Program-made: the position numbers and the translations under genes
The notes under the pieces: model-generated
Seen by the model: only the letters and a program-made list of their open reading frames with translations
What the model was told of the DNA's origin: nothing
Databases searched by the model: none
DNA from: Anaerolineaceae bacterium
GTDB lineage: Bacteria > Chloroflexota > Anaerolineae > Anaerolineales > Anaerolineaceae
Length of the DNA stretch: 32,865 nucleotides
NCBI GenBank assembly: GCA_017417055.1
Contig: JAFPZX010000123.1
Location: 1 to 32,865, forward strand
Direction of reading: 5' to 3'
Part shown: positions 8,526 through 15,224 of the stretch, in pieces
Layout of the letters: every line of letters begins with the position of its first letter
Numbering within the stretch: the first letter of the stretch is position 1

Positions 8526-8548
8526 TGATATAATTATTATAATTGAGG
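8526..8548 (+). promoter_or_regulatory. Promoter and ribosome site of the GDPD-like gene
   Basis: TGATATAAT at 8526-8534 is an extended -10, and a second TATAAT sits at 8538-8543. GAGG at 8545-8548 is nine bases before the ATG at 8558. This selects that ATG over the in-frame TTG at 8543, which lies inside the promoter. Confidence 0.6.
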
Positions 8549-8557
8549 CAAGTAAAG

Positions 8558-9406
8558 ATGAACAATCCGATGATAACAGCTCATTCCGGATGTGAAGGAA
8601 CCGGCATTGACACTATGGAATCCATCGAAAAAGCGCTGACTTTCAATGCGGATGCGGTTGAAATCGATATCCGAATGGATCCGTTCGGAGTGCTGCGAAT
8701 TTCTCACGACCCATTGTCTATTGAAGATTATTTCAAAAAGAATCCGCTCTCCGATGTGTTTGACCGAATCCTGCCGACTTCCATGATGATCAATTTTGAT
8801 ATTAAGGAACAAGCTGCTTTATACAAAACGATCAATGCCGCCCATGAGTTTGGTTTTCCAACGGAACGCCTGATTTTCACCGGATGCACAACGCCGGAAC
8901 TATTGATAAAAGATCCCGAACTTGCTCACAAAGCAAAGTTTTTCCTGAACCTTGAACGAGTTGTGAAATATGTAGTTTCCCATCGGAAAGGCGAATTCAG
9001 CCTCGATATATTTAACATTTTGATGGAAGACCCTTTTCTTCTCTTCATCGACAGGAAAAGCGCCATCATATCTGACAATTATCTTTCCAAAGCCTCAAGG
9101 ATACAGCAGAAACTTTACGAGATATCAAAAACACTAATGGGAAAAATTCTGGAAGATACCGTCCGCATCTATCAGGAAACACATGCAGCAGCGGCAAATC
9201 TCTCAAAGATCTTGCTGTGGACATCTTTTGATGACGAGCTGAAAGCCAATAATATACAGCTTTCTTTCTGGACAGTGAATGAAGCGGATTTTGTTCATCG
9301 ATGCCTTGAAATCGGAGCATACAATATTACCACCCGAAATATCCAATTAACCAGGCGCATCGTCTCTCAAAACAAGATGGCGTCTACTTCTGAACATCTC
9401 GCGTAA
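8558..9406 (+). CDS. Glycerophosphodiester phosphodiesterase family protein
   Basis: The 282-residue product has the GDPD TIM-barrel pattern. AHSG at residues 8-11 stands where the family has AHRG. EIDIR at 35-39 gives the metal-binding Glu and Asp, HDP at 50-52 the second catalytic His, and SFWTVNE near 234 the usual late strand. A closing GAYNITTRNI matches the usual end. GDPDs hydrolyse glycerophosphodiesters to glycerol-3-phosphate and an alcohol. The Arg of AHRG, which normally helps bind phosphate, is replaced by Ser, so activity or substrate may differ. No signal peptide is seen, so it should be cytoplasmic. It is followed by a structured intergenic region and a terminator. Confidence 0.8.
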   Translation: MNNPMITAHSGCEGTGIDTMESIEKALTFNADAVEIDIRMDPFGVLRISHDPLSIEDYFKKNPLSDVFDRILPTSMMINFDIKEQAALYKTINAAHEFGFPTERLIFTGCTTPELLIKDPELAHKAKFFLNLERVVKYVVSHRKGEFSLDIFNILMEDPFLLFIDRKSAIISDNYLSKASRIQQKLYEISKTLMGKILEDTVRIYQETHAAAANLSKILLWTSFDDELKANNIQLSFWTVNEADFVHRCLEIGAYNITTRNIQLTRRIVSQNKMASTSEHLA

Positions 9407-9436
9407 CAACCTGAAGCAAGGCTTGAAAATGCCTAA

Positions 9437-9514
9437 GGGAAACGATGAGTAATTACCGAGAAAGCGGGAGGACAGTTCTGCGCTTCGCGCAAAGCCGTCC
9501 CCGCACCTCATCCC
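9437..9514 (+). ncRNA. Strong nested hairpin, possible small RNA or REP-like element
   Basis: GATGAG (9444-9449) pairs with CTCATC (9507-9512), extended by GGG (9437-9439) with CCC (9512-9514) across a bulge. Inside, GCGG/CCGC, GGAC/GTCC and GCGC-TTC-GCGC stack into a second GC-rich hairpin. It sits between the GDPD-like gene and a terminator, so it could be a 3' UTR element, a processed small RNA or a repeat relic. No known RNA family was recognised. Confidence 0.4.
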
Positions 9515-9533
9515 TAACAGTAAAGCGTAAACG

Positions 9534-9567
9534 AAAACAGGCATGACTTGAGCCATGCCTGTTTTTT
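9534..9567 (+). terminator. Bidirectional Rho-independent terminator
   Basis: A perfect 12-bp stem (AAAACAGGCATG at 9534-9545, CATGCCTGTTTT at 9554-9565) with an 8-base loop is followed by a T run. The A-rich 5' side gives a T-rich tail on the other strand too. It lies between two convergent genes and can serve both. Confidence 0.9.
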
Positions 9568-9588
9568 ATTATTTGATTCCGAATCGGA

Positions 9589-11238
9589 TTATTTGACGGT
9601 AATGCGTCCCTGCGGTTCCTTGTAGGCGCTTAGATCGCCCTTAAGACTGGTAATGTAATTGACAACGACCTGGTAATCCATGATACCGGGATCCAAGACC
9701 ACGGGATCTTCCTGGAACATGGTGGTACCATCGCCGCCTTCTGCCAACAGGTAGTTGTGGGAAGCGACCAGGTATTCAGCGTTCGGGTCAATCGGAGTCC
9801 AATTGCCGTCTTTTTCAACTTCCACATCAACGACACGGCGCGGAGCGTCTTCGATGAAGCCGAAGAACATACCCTTTTCATCTTCGATAGCCGGAGATTC
9901 GACGGATGTGTCGATGGTATAGCGGAGACCGGCAACCTGGAGGAAGCCGCCGAGTTCACCGGTGGCATTGCCGTCAGAAGTCTTGTATTCAGCCTGGGTT
10001 TTGCGGGCTGTCCATTCAAGAGCATCAAGGACCTGCTGGCCGGTAGCTTTGACTGCGTAAAGCTGGTTGCCAAACGGATGGCAGGCTTTGATACCAGCAA
10101 AGGTCAGATCGCCGGCAGAGATGTTGGCGCGGATACCGCCGCCATTGGCGAAGGCAATATCAGCATTGGTAGCATGACGATACGCATCAGCAACGAGATC
10201 ACCGAGGTTGGTTTCGCGGGAACGGACCATGCGGATGCCATCTTCATCAGTGATCCACAAATCAACATTGGAAGAGGCCACGACTTCATTGATCATATCA
10301 TCATAATCAGCAGTAATCCCTGCTTCGATCAAATCAAAACCAACACTGCGCGGCAGTGAACCGTTGACGATGGTGGTGGTAATCAGGCCTTCTTCGGTGA
10401 TGGTCAGGAGACCAATGTACTGGAGTTTTGTACCGGTGGAAGCGAGCGGAATGAGGTCGCCGTCTTCATTCGGAACCATCATGGACGCGATCACACTGTG
10501 GGAGTGTCCATCCAGAACGGCATCAATACCGGTAGTATTTTCAATAACATCGACAGAGCGATAGGGTTCTGTATCTTCTTTCATGCCCAGATGGGAAAGA
10601 AGAATGACATAATCTGCGCCTTCCAGACGGGCGGAATCAACAGCATCCTGAATCATACCGTACATGATCTCGCCATTCATGCCATAACCGAAATCATAGA
10701 CATATTCTCCATCTTCCTGGAAATAGGACGGAGTAGAAGTCGCGATGCTCAGCGGGGTGGAAGCACCAACAAAAGCGACTTTGACGTCTTCGAATTCATG
10801 AATTACATAGGGCTTTACGGCTTTCAGTCTGTTGATCTTGTTACCGGTATAGGTGATGTTGGCACTGACATACTGGAAATCAGCCTTATCGATCAGCACT
10901 TCAAGCTGTTCCATGCCATAGTCGAATTCATGGTTGCCAAGAGTAGCATAATCGTAGCCGGCAGCATTCATGAAATCAATGATGTATTCACCCTTGGAAA
11001 CAGCACCGATCACATCACCCTGGATAGCGTCACCATTGTCGACAAGCAGCACATTCGGCGTGAGGGTCTCATAGAAATCCTTCAGCTCAGCCACAGCACT
11101 GTAGGTGAGGTTATCTTCATAACCGCAGTGTACATCGTTAGTGAAAAGGATTACGATATCTTCTGCATCCGCATAAACACCGCAGAAGGAGGCAAGCATA
11201 AGCACTGCCATGACAATACAGATCAAACTTTTCTTCAT
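9589..11238 (-). CDS. Secreted 5'-nucleotidase / UshA-family metallophosphoesterase
   Basis: The product has 549 residues. An N-terminal signal peptide (about 1-24, hydrophobic core ICIVMAVLMLASFCG, likely cut after VYADA) exports it. The metallophosphoesterase domain has NDVH at 34-37, DNGD at 67-70, GNHEFDYG at 101-108, a later LSHLG and DGHSHS, which supply the two-metal ligands. The 5'-nucleotidase C-terminal domain begins near residue 345 (DLVADAYRHAT, FANGGGIRA) and binds the nucleoside. Family members dephosphorylate nucleotides or UDP-sugars outside the membrane to scavenge phosphate and nucleosides. There is no LPXTG or obvious anchor, so it may be free or lipid-independent. GGAG stands ahead of the ATG, with an extended -10 at 11266-11274. 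Confidence 0.92.
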   Translation of the reverse strand: MKKSLICIVMAVLMLASFCGVYADAEDIVILFTNDVHCGYEDNLTYSAVAELKDFYETLTPNVLLVDNGDAIQGDVIGAVSKGEYIIDFMNAAGYDYATLGNHEFDYGMEQLEVLIDKADFQYVSANITYTGNKINRLKAVKPYVIHEFEDVKVAFVGASTPLSIATSTPSYFQEDGEYVYDFGYGMNGEIMYGMIQDAVDSARLEGADYVILLSHLGMKEDTEPYRSVDVIENTTGIDAVLDGHSHSVIASMMVPNEDGDLIPLASTGTKLQYIGLLTITEEGLITTTIVNGSLPRSVGFDLIEAGITADYDDMINEVVASSNVDLWITDEDGIRMVRSRETNLGDLVADAYRHATNADIAFANGGGIRANISAGDLTFAGIKACHPFGNQLYAVKATGQQVLDALEWTARKTQAEYKTSDGNATGELGGFLQVAGLRYTIDTSVESPAIEDEKGMFFGFIEDAPRRVVDVEVEKDGNWTPIDPNAEYLVASHNYLLAEGGDGTTMFQEDPVVLDPGIMDYQVVVNYITSLKGDLSAYKEPQGRITVK

Positions 11239-11265
11239 AAATACTCCTTTCGGTTTTGTTGATTA

Positions 11266-11274
11266 ATTATAACA
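11266..11274 (-). promoter_or_regulatory. Extended -10 promoter (TGTTATAAT) of the 5'-nucleotidase gene
   Basis: On the minus strand TGTTATAAT stands 27 bases before the start codon. It is followed by the ribosome site AAAGGAG, and there is no clear -35 box at standard spacing. Confidence 0.55.
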
Positions 11275-11359
11275 AAAAAATCATAAATGGAAAAGTTTAA
11301 TTTCAAGAATTTTGAATTGAAATTATTTAAAAACGGAAACATTGCGCATAACGACATAT

Positions 11360-11391
11360 TTTTACCTTATCCGCATATTTTAAGGTAAAAT
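11360..11391 (+). promoter_or_regulatory. Palindromic operator candidate over the epimerase promoter
   Basis: TTTTACCTTA (11360-11369) and TAAGGTAAAA (11381-11390) are perfect inverted halves around an 11-base spacer. They cover a plausible -35 (TTTACC, 11361-11366) and -10 (TAAAAT, 11386-11391) for the plus-strand gene at 11427. A dimeric repressor binding here would block the promoter. The regulator is unknown. Confidence 0.45.
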
Positions 11392-11426
11392 AAACTCACT
11401 TTTGATAACTATATCGGAGGAAAGTC

Positions 11427-12389
11427 ATGCGGGTATTGATCACTGGAGCAGCCGGATTTCTCGGATCTCACTTATGCGAATTATTTCTGAGTAAAGGCCA
11501 TCAGGTTATCGGGATGGACAATTTTATCACCGGACATGCCAGAAACCTGGCACATCTGGCCGGCAATCCGGATTTCACCTTTATCCGGCATGATGTTTCC
11601 GATTTTATTTTTGTTCCCGGACATGTTGACGCGGTACTGCACTTCGCCTCACCGGCCAGTCCCAATCCGGCTTCGCCTTATGGATACACGAACCTGCCGA
11701 TCCAGACCATGAAAGCCGGCGCTTTGGGAACCCATAACGCTTTAGGTGTGGCACGTGCAAACAAAGCCCGCTTTTTATTAGCCTCCACCAGTGAAATTTA
11801 CGGTGACCCGCAGGTTCATCCGCAGCGGGAAGACTACTGGGGACATGTGGACCCAAACGGAGAGCGCTCTGTTTACGATGAAGCGAAACGCTTTGCCGAA
11901 GCATTGACCATGGCCTATCACCGTTTCCATGGCGTAGAAACGCGGATCGTTCGCATTTTCAACACCTACGGTCCCAGGATGGATCTCAATGACGGACGTG
12001 TAGTGCCCAACTTTTTGAAGCAGGCTATTGAGAAAAAACCGCTGACCGTTTACGGCGACGGACAGCAGACACGTTCTTTTTGCTACGTCAGTGACCTGAT
12101 CGACGGCATATACCGGCTGCTGCTTTCCGATGAACACAACCCGGTGAATATTGGGAACCCGACGGAAAATACGGTGATGGAATTAGCAGAAGAAATCAAC
12201 CGCATTACAGAAAATCCGGCAGGAATCATCGTCAAAAAGGAGCTCCGGCTCGGACATGATCCGCAGCGAAGACGTCCTGATATCACCCGGGCAAAAACGA
12301 TTCTCGGATGGGAACCGAAAGTCAGCCTTGCGGAAGGAATTCAAAAGACGATCCCTTATTTCAAAGAAAGAATGTCCCAGGATGATTGA
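11427..12389 (+). CDS. NAD-dependent SDR, UDP-glucuronate decarboxylase-like (UDP-xylose synthase)
   Basis: This 320-residue extended short-chain dehydrogenase has the NAD motif GAAGFLGS at 7-14. The catalytic set is Thr/Ser and Glu in STSEIYGDP (120-128) and YDEAK (Tyr150, Lys154). The HFASPASP block and the [14 protein letters not shown] stretch match UDP-glucuronate decarboxylases better than 4-epimerases or dehydratases. That enzyme turns UDP-glucuronate into UDP-xylose through a 4-keto intermediate. GGAGG precedes the ATG. The gene overlaps the GtrA gene by 8 bases. With the glycosyltransferases nearby, this suggests sugar supply for a surface glycan. The exact product sugar is not certain. 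Confidence 0.82.
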   Translation: MRVLITGAAGFLGSHLCELFLSKGHQVIGMDNFITGHARNLAHLAGNPDFTFIRHDVSDFIFVPGHVDAVLHFASPASPNPASPYGYTNLPIQTMKAGALGTHNALGVARANKARFLLASTSEIYGDPQVHPQREDYWGHVDPNGERSVYDEAKRFAEALTMAYHRFHGVETRIVRIFNTYGPRMDLNDGRVVPNFLKQAIEKKPLTVYGDGQQTRSFCYVSDLIDGIYRLLLSDEHNPVNIGNPTENTVMELAEEINRITENPAGIIVKKELRLGHDPQRRRPDITRAKTILGWEPKVSLAEGIQKTIPYFKERMSQDD

Positions 12390-12840
12390 TTTCATCAAAA
12401 ACCCGGCAGAACGGACCCGTTTTCTAAAATTCTGTGTTGTCGGTGTAATTGGTTTCGTTGTTGACTTCGGAATCATGAACCTGCTGCTGCACTTCACCGG
12501 CAACGCGCGGCTGGCTTCCACCATCTCATTCATCGCCGCGGTCATCAGCAACTTTATCTGGAACCGTTATTGGACTTATCCGGATTCCAGGAAAAAGCCA
12601 CTGATGCAGCAGCTTGGTCAATTTTTTTTGATCAATGTTATCGGACTCGGGATCCGCTATCTGCTGTTTTTGACCATCGACAAACCGATTACCGCACTTG
12701 CGGAACGGATCCTGCCGGCAGATTTTTTCATCAGTCCAAGCGTCGTCGGGCATAACATCACCATGGTCATCGCGGTCTTTATCGTGATGATGTGGAACTT
12801 CTTCGCCAACCGTCTTTGGACGTATAATGATGTGAAGTAG
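12382..12840 (+). CDS. GtrA family membrane protein
   Basis: This 152-residue protein has four hydrophobic helices (about 14-36, 42-62, 77-99 and 113-135). Two [10 protein letters not shown] / [10 protein letters not shown]-type blocks end helices 2 and 4, the hallmark of GtrA. GtrA proteins are thought to move or present polyprenyl-phosphate-linked sugars across the membrane for O-antigen or wall modification. The ATG at 12382 overlaps the upstream SDR stop by 8 bases, so the two genes are coupled. A longer upstream reading is possible but would extend the protein with residues translated from the SDR gene and lose the normal GtrA start. A polyprenyl-phosphate GT2, the usual partner, is nearby on the other strand. 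Confidence 0.88.
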   Translation: MIDFIKNPAERTRFLKFCVVGVIGFVVDFGIMNLLLHFTGNARLASTISFIAAVISNFIWNRYWTYPDSRKKPLMQQLGQFFLINVIGLGIRYLLFLTIDKPITALAERILPADFFISPSVVGHNITMVIAVFIVMMWNFFANRLWTYNDVK

Positions 12841-12856
12841 CACTGAAAGGACAATT

Positions 12857-13432
12857 ATGGCAAATCCAAGGATCATTGCAGGAAGCAGAAAAGGAATGCG
12901 GCTGAATGCCGTCCCGGGAGACAGTACCCGGCCGGTTACAGACCGTGTCAAAGAGGCTGTATTTAACATTATCGGAGCAGACATTGTGGAAGCCTCGATG
13001 TTTGACCTTTTCGGCGGTACCGGATCCATAGGCCTGGAAGCACTGAGCCGCGGTGCGTCTTACGTTCGCTTCAGTGACGCAAACCGCAGCGCTTATAACA
13101 CACTGGTCTCTAACATCAAGCTAACCCGCTTCGAGAAACAAGCGAAGGCCTATTTCGGAGACGTTTTCAACATTCTGCGCGGGATCCCGGACCGGGAATT
13201 TGAGTATATCTATGTCGCACCGCCTCAATATAAGGAGATGTGGAAGCACATCATGGAAGTTCTGGATAAAAACGACGGCTGGCTGACAGATGACGGATGG
13301 ATCATTGTCCAGATCCACCCGATTGAACGGGAAGATCTGGAACTGGAATGTTATGAATTATTCGATGAGCGGAAATACGGCTCCACCACACTCCTGTTCT
13401 ATTGCAGAAAAGAAGTAGTTGGTAGTTGGTAG
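12857..13432 (+). CDS. rsmD: 16S rRNA (guanine(966)-N2)-methyltransferase RsmD
   Basis: The 191-residue product matches RsmD. It opens with RIIAGSRKG, followed by the TRPVTDRVKEAVFNII block (24-39). The SAM-binding motif I is DLFGGTGSIGLEAL (50-63) and SDAN at 73-76 ends strand 2. RsmD methylates G966 of 16S rRNA. Motif IV, usually DPPY, reads APPQ at 121-124; the acidic residue that normally contacts the target amino group is missing (see findings). The start has GAAAGGAC upstream. The last residues (VVGSW) and the stop are encoded by the first heptamers of the downstream repeat array, so the original C-terminus may have been altered. Confidence 0.88.
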   Translation: MANPRIIAGSRKGMRLNAVPGDSTRPVTDRVKEAVFNIIGADIVEASMFDLFGGTGSIGLEALSRGASYVRFSDANRSAYNTLVSNIKLTRFEKQAKAYFGDVFNILRGIPDREFEYIYVAPPQYKEMWKHIMEVLDKNDGWLTDDGWIIVQIHPIEREDLELECYELFDERKYGSTTLLFYCRKEVVGSW

Positions 13433-13634
13433 TTAGTAGTCAGTGACCAGTTGTCAGTGTCCAGTAGTCAGAGGACAATATCAAATATCCGGTGATCATT
13501 TGTTAATAGAAAAGGCAGTGTCCAGTGAAAAGTTGATAATTGTTCAGAGTATAATTCCAACTCTCCAAATTAAATCTTAACCGCACTCTTCACTCTGCAC
13601 ACTTCACACTCAAAACACTCCTAACTCCTAACTA
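13414..13634. repeat. Degenerate heptamer array with inverted arms (GTAGTTG / TTAGGAG type)
   Basis: The plus-strand arm from 13414 reads in sevens: GTAGTTG, GTAGTTG, GTAGTTA, GTAGTCA, GTGACCA, GTTGTCA, GTGTCCA, GTAGTCA, GAGGACA. From the other end, the minus strand reads TTAGGAG, TTAGGAG, TGTTTTG, AGTGTGA, AGTGTGC, AGAGTGA, AGAGTGC. About 100 bases between the arms hold a few more similar words (near 13514-13550) and no gene. The stop codons of rsmD (+) and of the methyltransferase (-) lie at or in the arms. Confidence 0.85.
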
Positions 13635-14264
13635 ATCGTACTCCTTACGGACGAGGATCGTGAAGTCCCAGATTTTGTAGTCGTGAAGCAGAGCAACATT
13701 ACGGGAAAAATGGCGCCGGCAATAATCAAAAATCCGGCAGGGATCGGCATAGTATAAATCAGGCCGTTCAGCCATGCGGTCCGCATCGGAATAGGAAGTC
13801 AGAAAATTCACAGAAAACCCACGGGACGTTTTTTCATTAAATATCTTCAGTGAATCAATGACATAAGACGTCCATTCCTCATAATCCGCATCCATTTTGA
13901 TGTTAAAAACCCCCGAACAGACAAGGTAATCACACACAGGGATCTCTTCCAGCGTTGAATGGAATGTGACCGCCGGATCCAACTCATATTTTTTTCGTCC
14001 GGCAGCGAGAGATTTTTCAACGATATCATACCCGTAATAATGAGAAAAGTTCAGACCTTCCCGCCGAAACCATTCCGCCATGGCTCCATACCCACAGCCA
14101 AAATCAAGCACCGTAAACGGATTCTGCGGAAGAATCACTTTCGCGATCTGCTCGAACCGGGTTTCCTGCGCGTACGCGGAATTCCAATCCACACCTGTGG
14201 CATCTTCCCCATGCTGTTCAAAACGCATCTGGAAATAATCTTTGATGGGAGTCAAATCGTTCAT
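13632..14264 (-). CDS. Class I SAM-dependent methyltransferase
   Basis: This 210-residue protein has SAM motif I VLDFGCGYG at 52-60 and a following YGYDIVEKSL strand-loop that supplies the acidic residue for the ribose. The target cannot be named from sequence. The gene is last in a minus-strand operon after a GT-C-like membrane protein and a GT2. Its ATG overlaps the GT2 stop as ATGA, so it most likely modifies a glycan or its lipid-linked precursor. GGAG stands about eight bases before the start. The TAG stop opens the heptamer array. Confidence 0.82.
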   Translation of the reverse strand: MNDLTPIKDYFQMRFEQHGEDATGVDWNSAYAQETRFEQIAKVILPQNPFTVLDFGCGYGAMAEWFRREGLNFSHYYGYDIVEKSLAAGRKKYELDPAVTFHSTLEEIPVCDYLVCSGVFNIKMDADYEEWTSYVIDSLKIFNEKTSRGFSVNFLTSYSDADRMAERPDLYYADPCRIFDYCRRHFSRNVALLHDYKIWDFTILVRKEYD

Positions 14265-15223
14265 TTATCAGTCTCCTTTTCATAATTATCAGCAGTTTCC
14301 CGGATCACATAGGGCGGACGGTCGCTTGAGCGGTCATAGACACGGGCAAGATATTCGCCGATAATTCCAAGCGTAAACAGCTGCACCCCGGCAAAAATCG
14401 ATATGATCGAAGCCAAAAAGGGAAATCCCGGCGTTGAACCTTGAGAAAACTTAACGATCAGAACATAAATCAATATCGCTAATCCGAATAACATAAAGAT
14501 AAAGCCCAGCATACTCGCGAACCGCAGCGGAGCGGTGCTGTACCCCGTCAGGATCAAAAGACTGGCTTTCACCAGTTTCGCAAAAGAGTAATTGGATTCA
14601 CCGATTTCGCGCTTGTCTTCTTCCACATAAACATGGCTGAAGTTTTTTGTTCCCCAGGCCAGCAGAGGGTCGATATAAACCTCCGGACTGCGATAATTCG
14701 CGAAAGCATTCCGCAAATCTGTACGGAACACACGGAATGCCCCGATTTCACGGATCGGAATTCCCATGATTTTTCCAAGAACGATCTTCGTCATCTTCGA
14801 CCCAAGATTACGCCACCAGGAATGGGGCATCTTTTTCGGGACCGCATAAACGACGTCATATCCTTTTTCATATTCGTTTAACAACAGCGGCAGCTGTTCC
14901 GGTGGGTGCTGAAGGTCATCATCCATCGTGATGCAGATCTCATAACGTGCTGCCCGGATTCCGCATAAAGTTGCATTATGCTGACCGTAATTTCTGGCAA
15001 GATGAATGACACGGACTGTTTCCGGATTGGCTGACTGTAAAGATTTGATTACATTCCAGCTGTTATCGGGGCTGCAGTCATCCACAAGAATAATTTCATA
15101 GCAGTCAAAAAGGTCCGGCAAAACTTTCAAAAGTCTTTCCGTCAGCTGGGGGATCGTATCTTCCCCATTATAAACAGGGATAATCACGCTTGCGTTAGGT
15201 TTACAATCTTTTTTATCCAACAT
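14261..15223 (-). CDS. Family 2 glycosyltransferase (polyprenyl-phosphate sugar synthase, DPM1/GtrB-like)
   Basis: The 320-residue product has a GT-A domain with VIIPVYNGE at 13-21, VDDCSPDNSW at 47-56, LARNYGQHNA and the metal-binding MDDDLQHP at 100-107. Two membrane helices follow (about 235-255 and 268-290). This layout matches GtrB/DPM-type enzymes that move a sugar from a nucleotide carrier to undecaprenyl phosphate on the inner membrane face. I chose the ATG at 15223 because GGGAG sits eight bases ahead. An in-frame ATG 33 bases upstream has no ribosome site and would overlap the preceding gene by 32 bases. Together with GtrA across the strand it could form a flip-and-transfer pathway. 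Confidence 0.88.
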   Translation of the reverse strand: MLDKKDCKPNASVIIPVYNGEDTIPQLTERLLKVLPDLFDCYEIILVDDCSPDNSWNVIKSLQSANPETVRVIHLARNYGQHNATLCGIRAARYEICITMDDDLQHPPEQLPLLLNEYEKGYDVVYAVPKKMPHSWWRNLGSKMTKIVLGKIMGIPIREIGAFRVFRTDLRNAFANYRSPEVYIDPLLAWGTKNFSHVYVEEDKREIGESNYSFAKLVKASLLILTGYSTAPLRFASMLGFIFMLFGLAILIYVLIVKFSQGSTPGFPFLASIISIFAGVQLFTLGIIGEYLARVYDRSSDRPPYVIRETADNYEKETDK

Positions 15224-15224
15224 A

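Noticed and set aside
9347-9556. Minus-strand 69-codon frame between the GDPD-like and nucleotidase genes
   Set aside because: It runs through a terminator and a structured hairpin and has no ribosome site or known domain.
10498-11262. Plus-strand 254-codon frame inside the nucleotidase gene
   Set aside because: It is fully antisense to a gene with signal peptide and metal motifs; its codons look like a shadow.
12256-12840. Longer GtrA reading starting at 12256
   Set aside because: The extra 42 residues are an out-of-frame reading of the SDR gene; GtrA proteins start just before the first helix.
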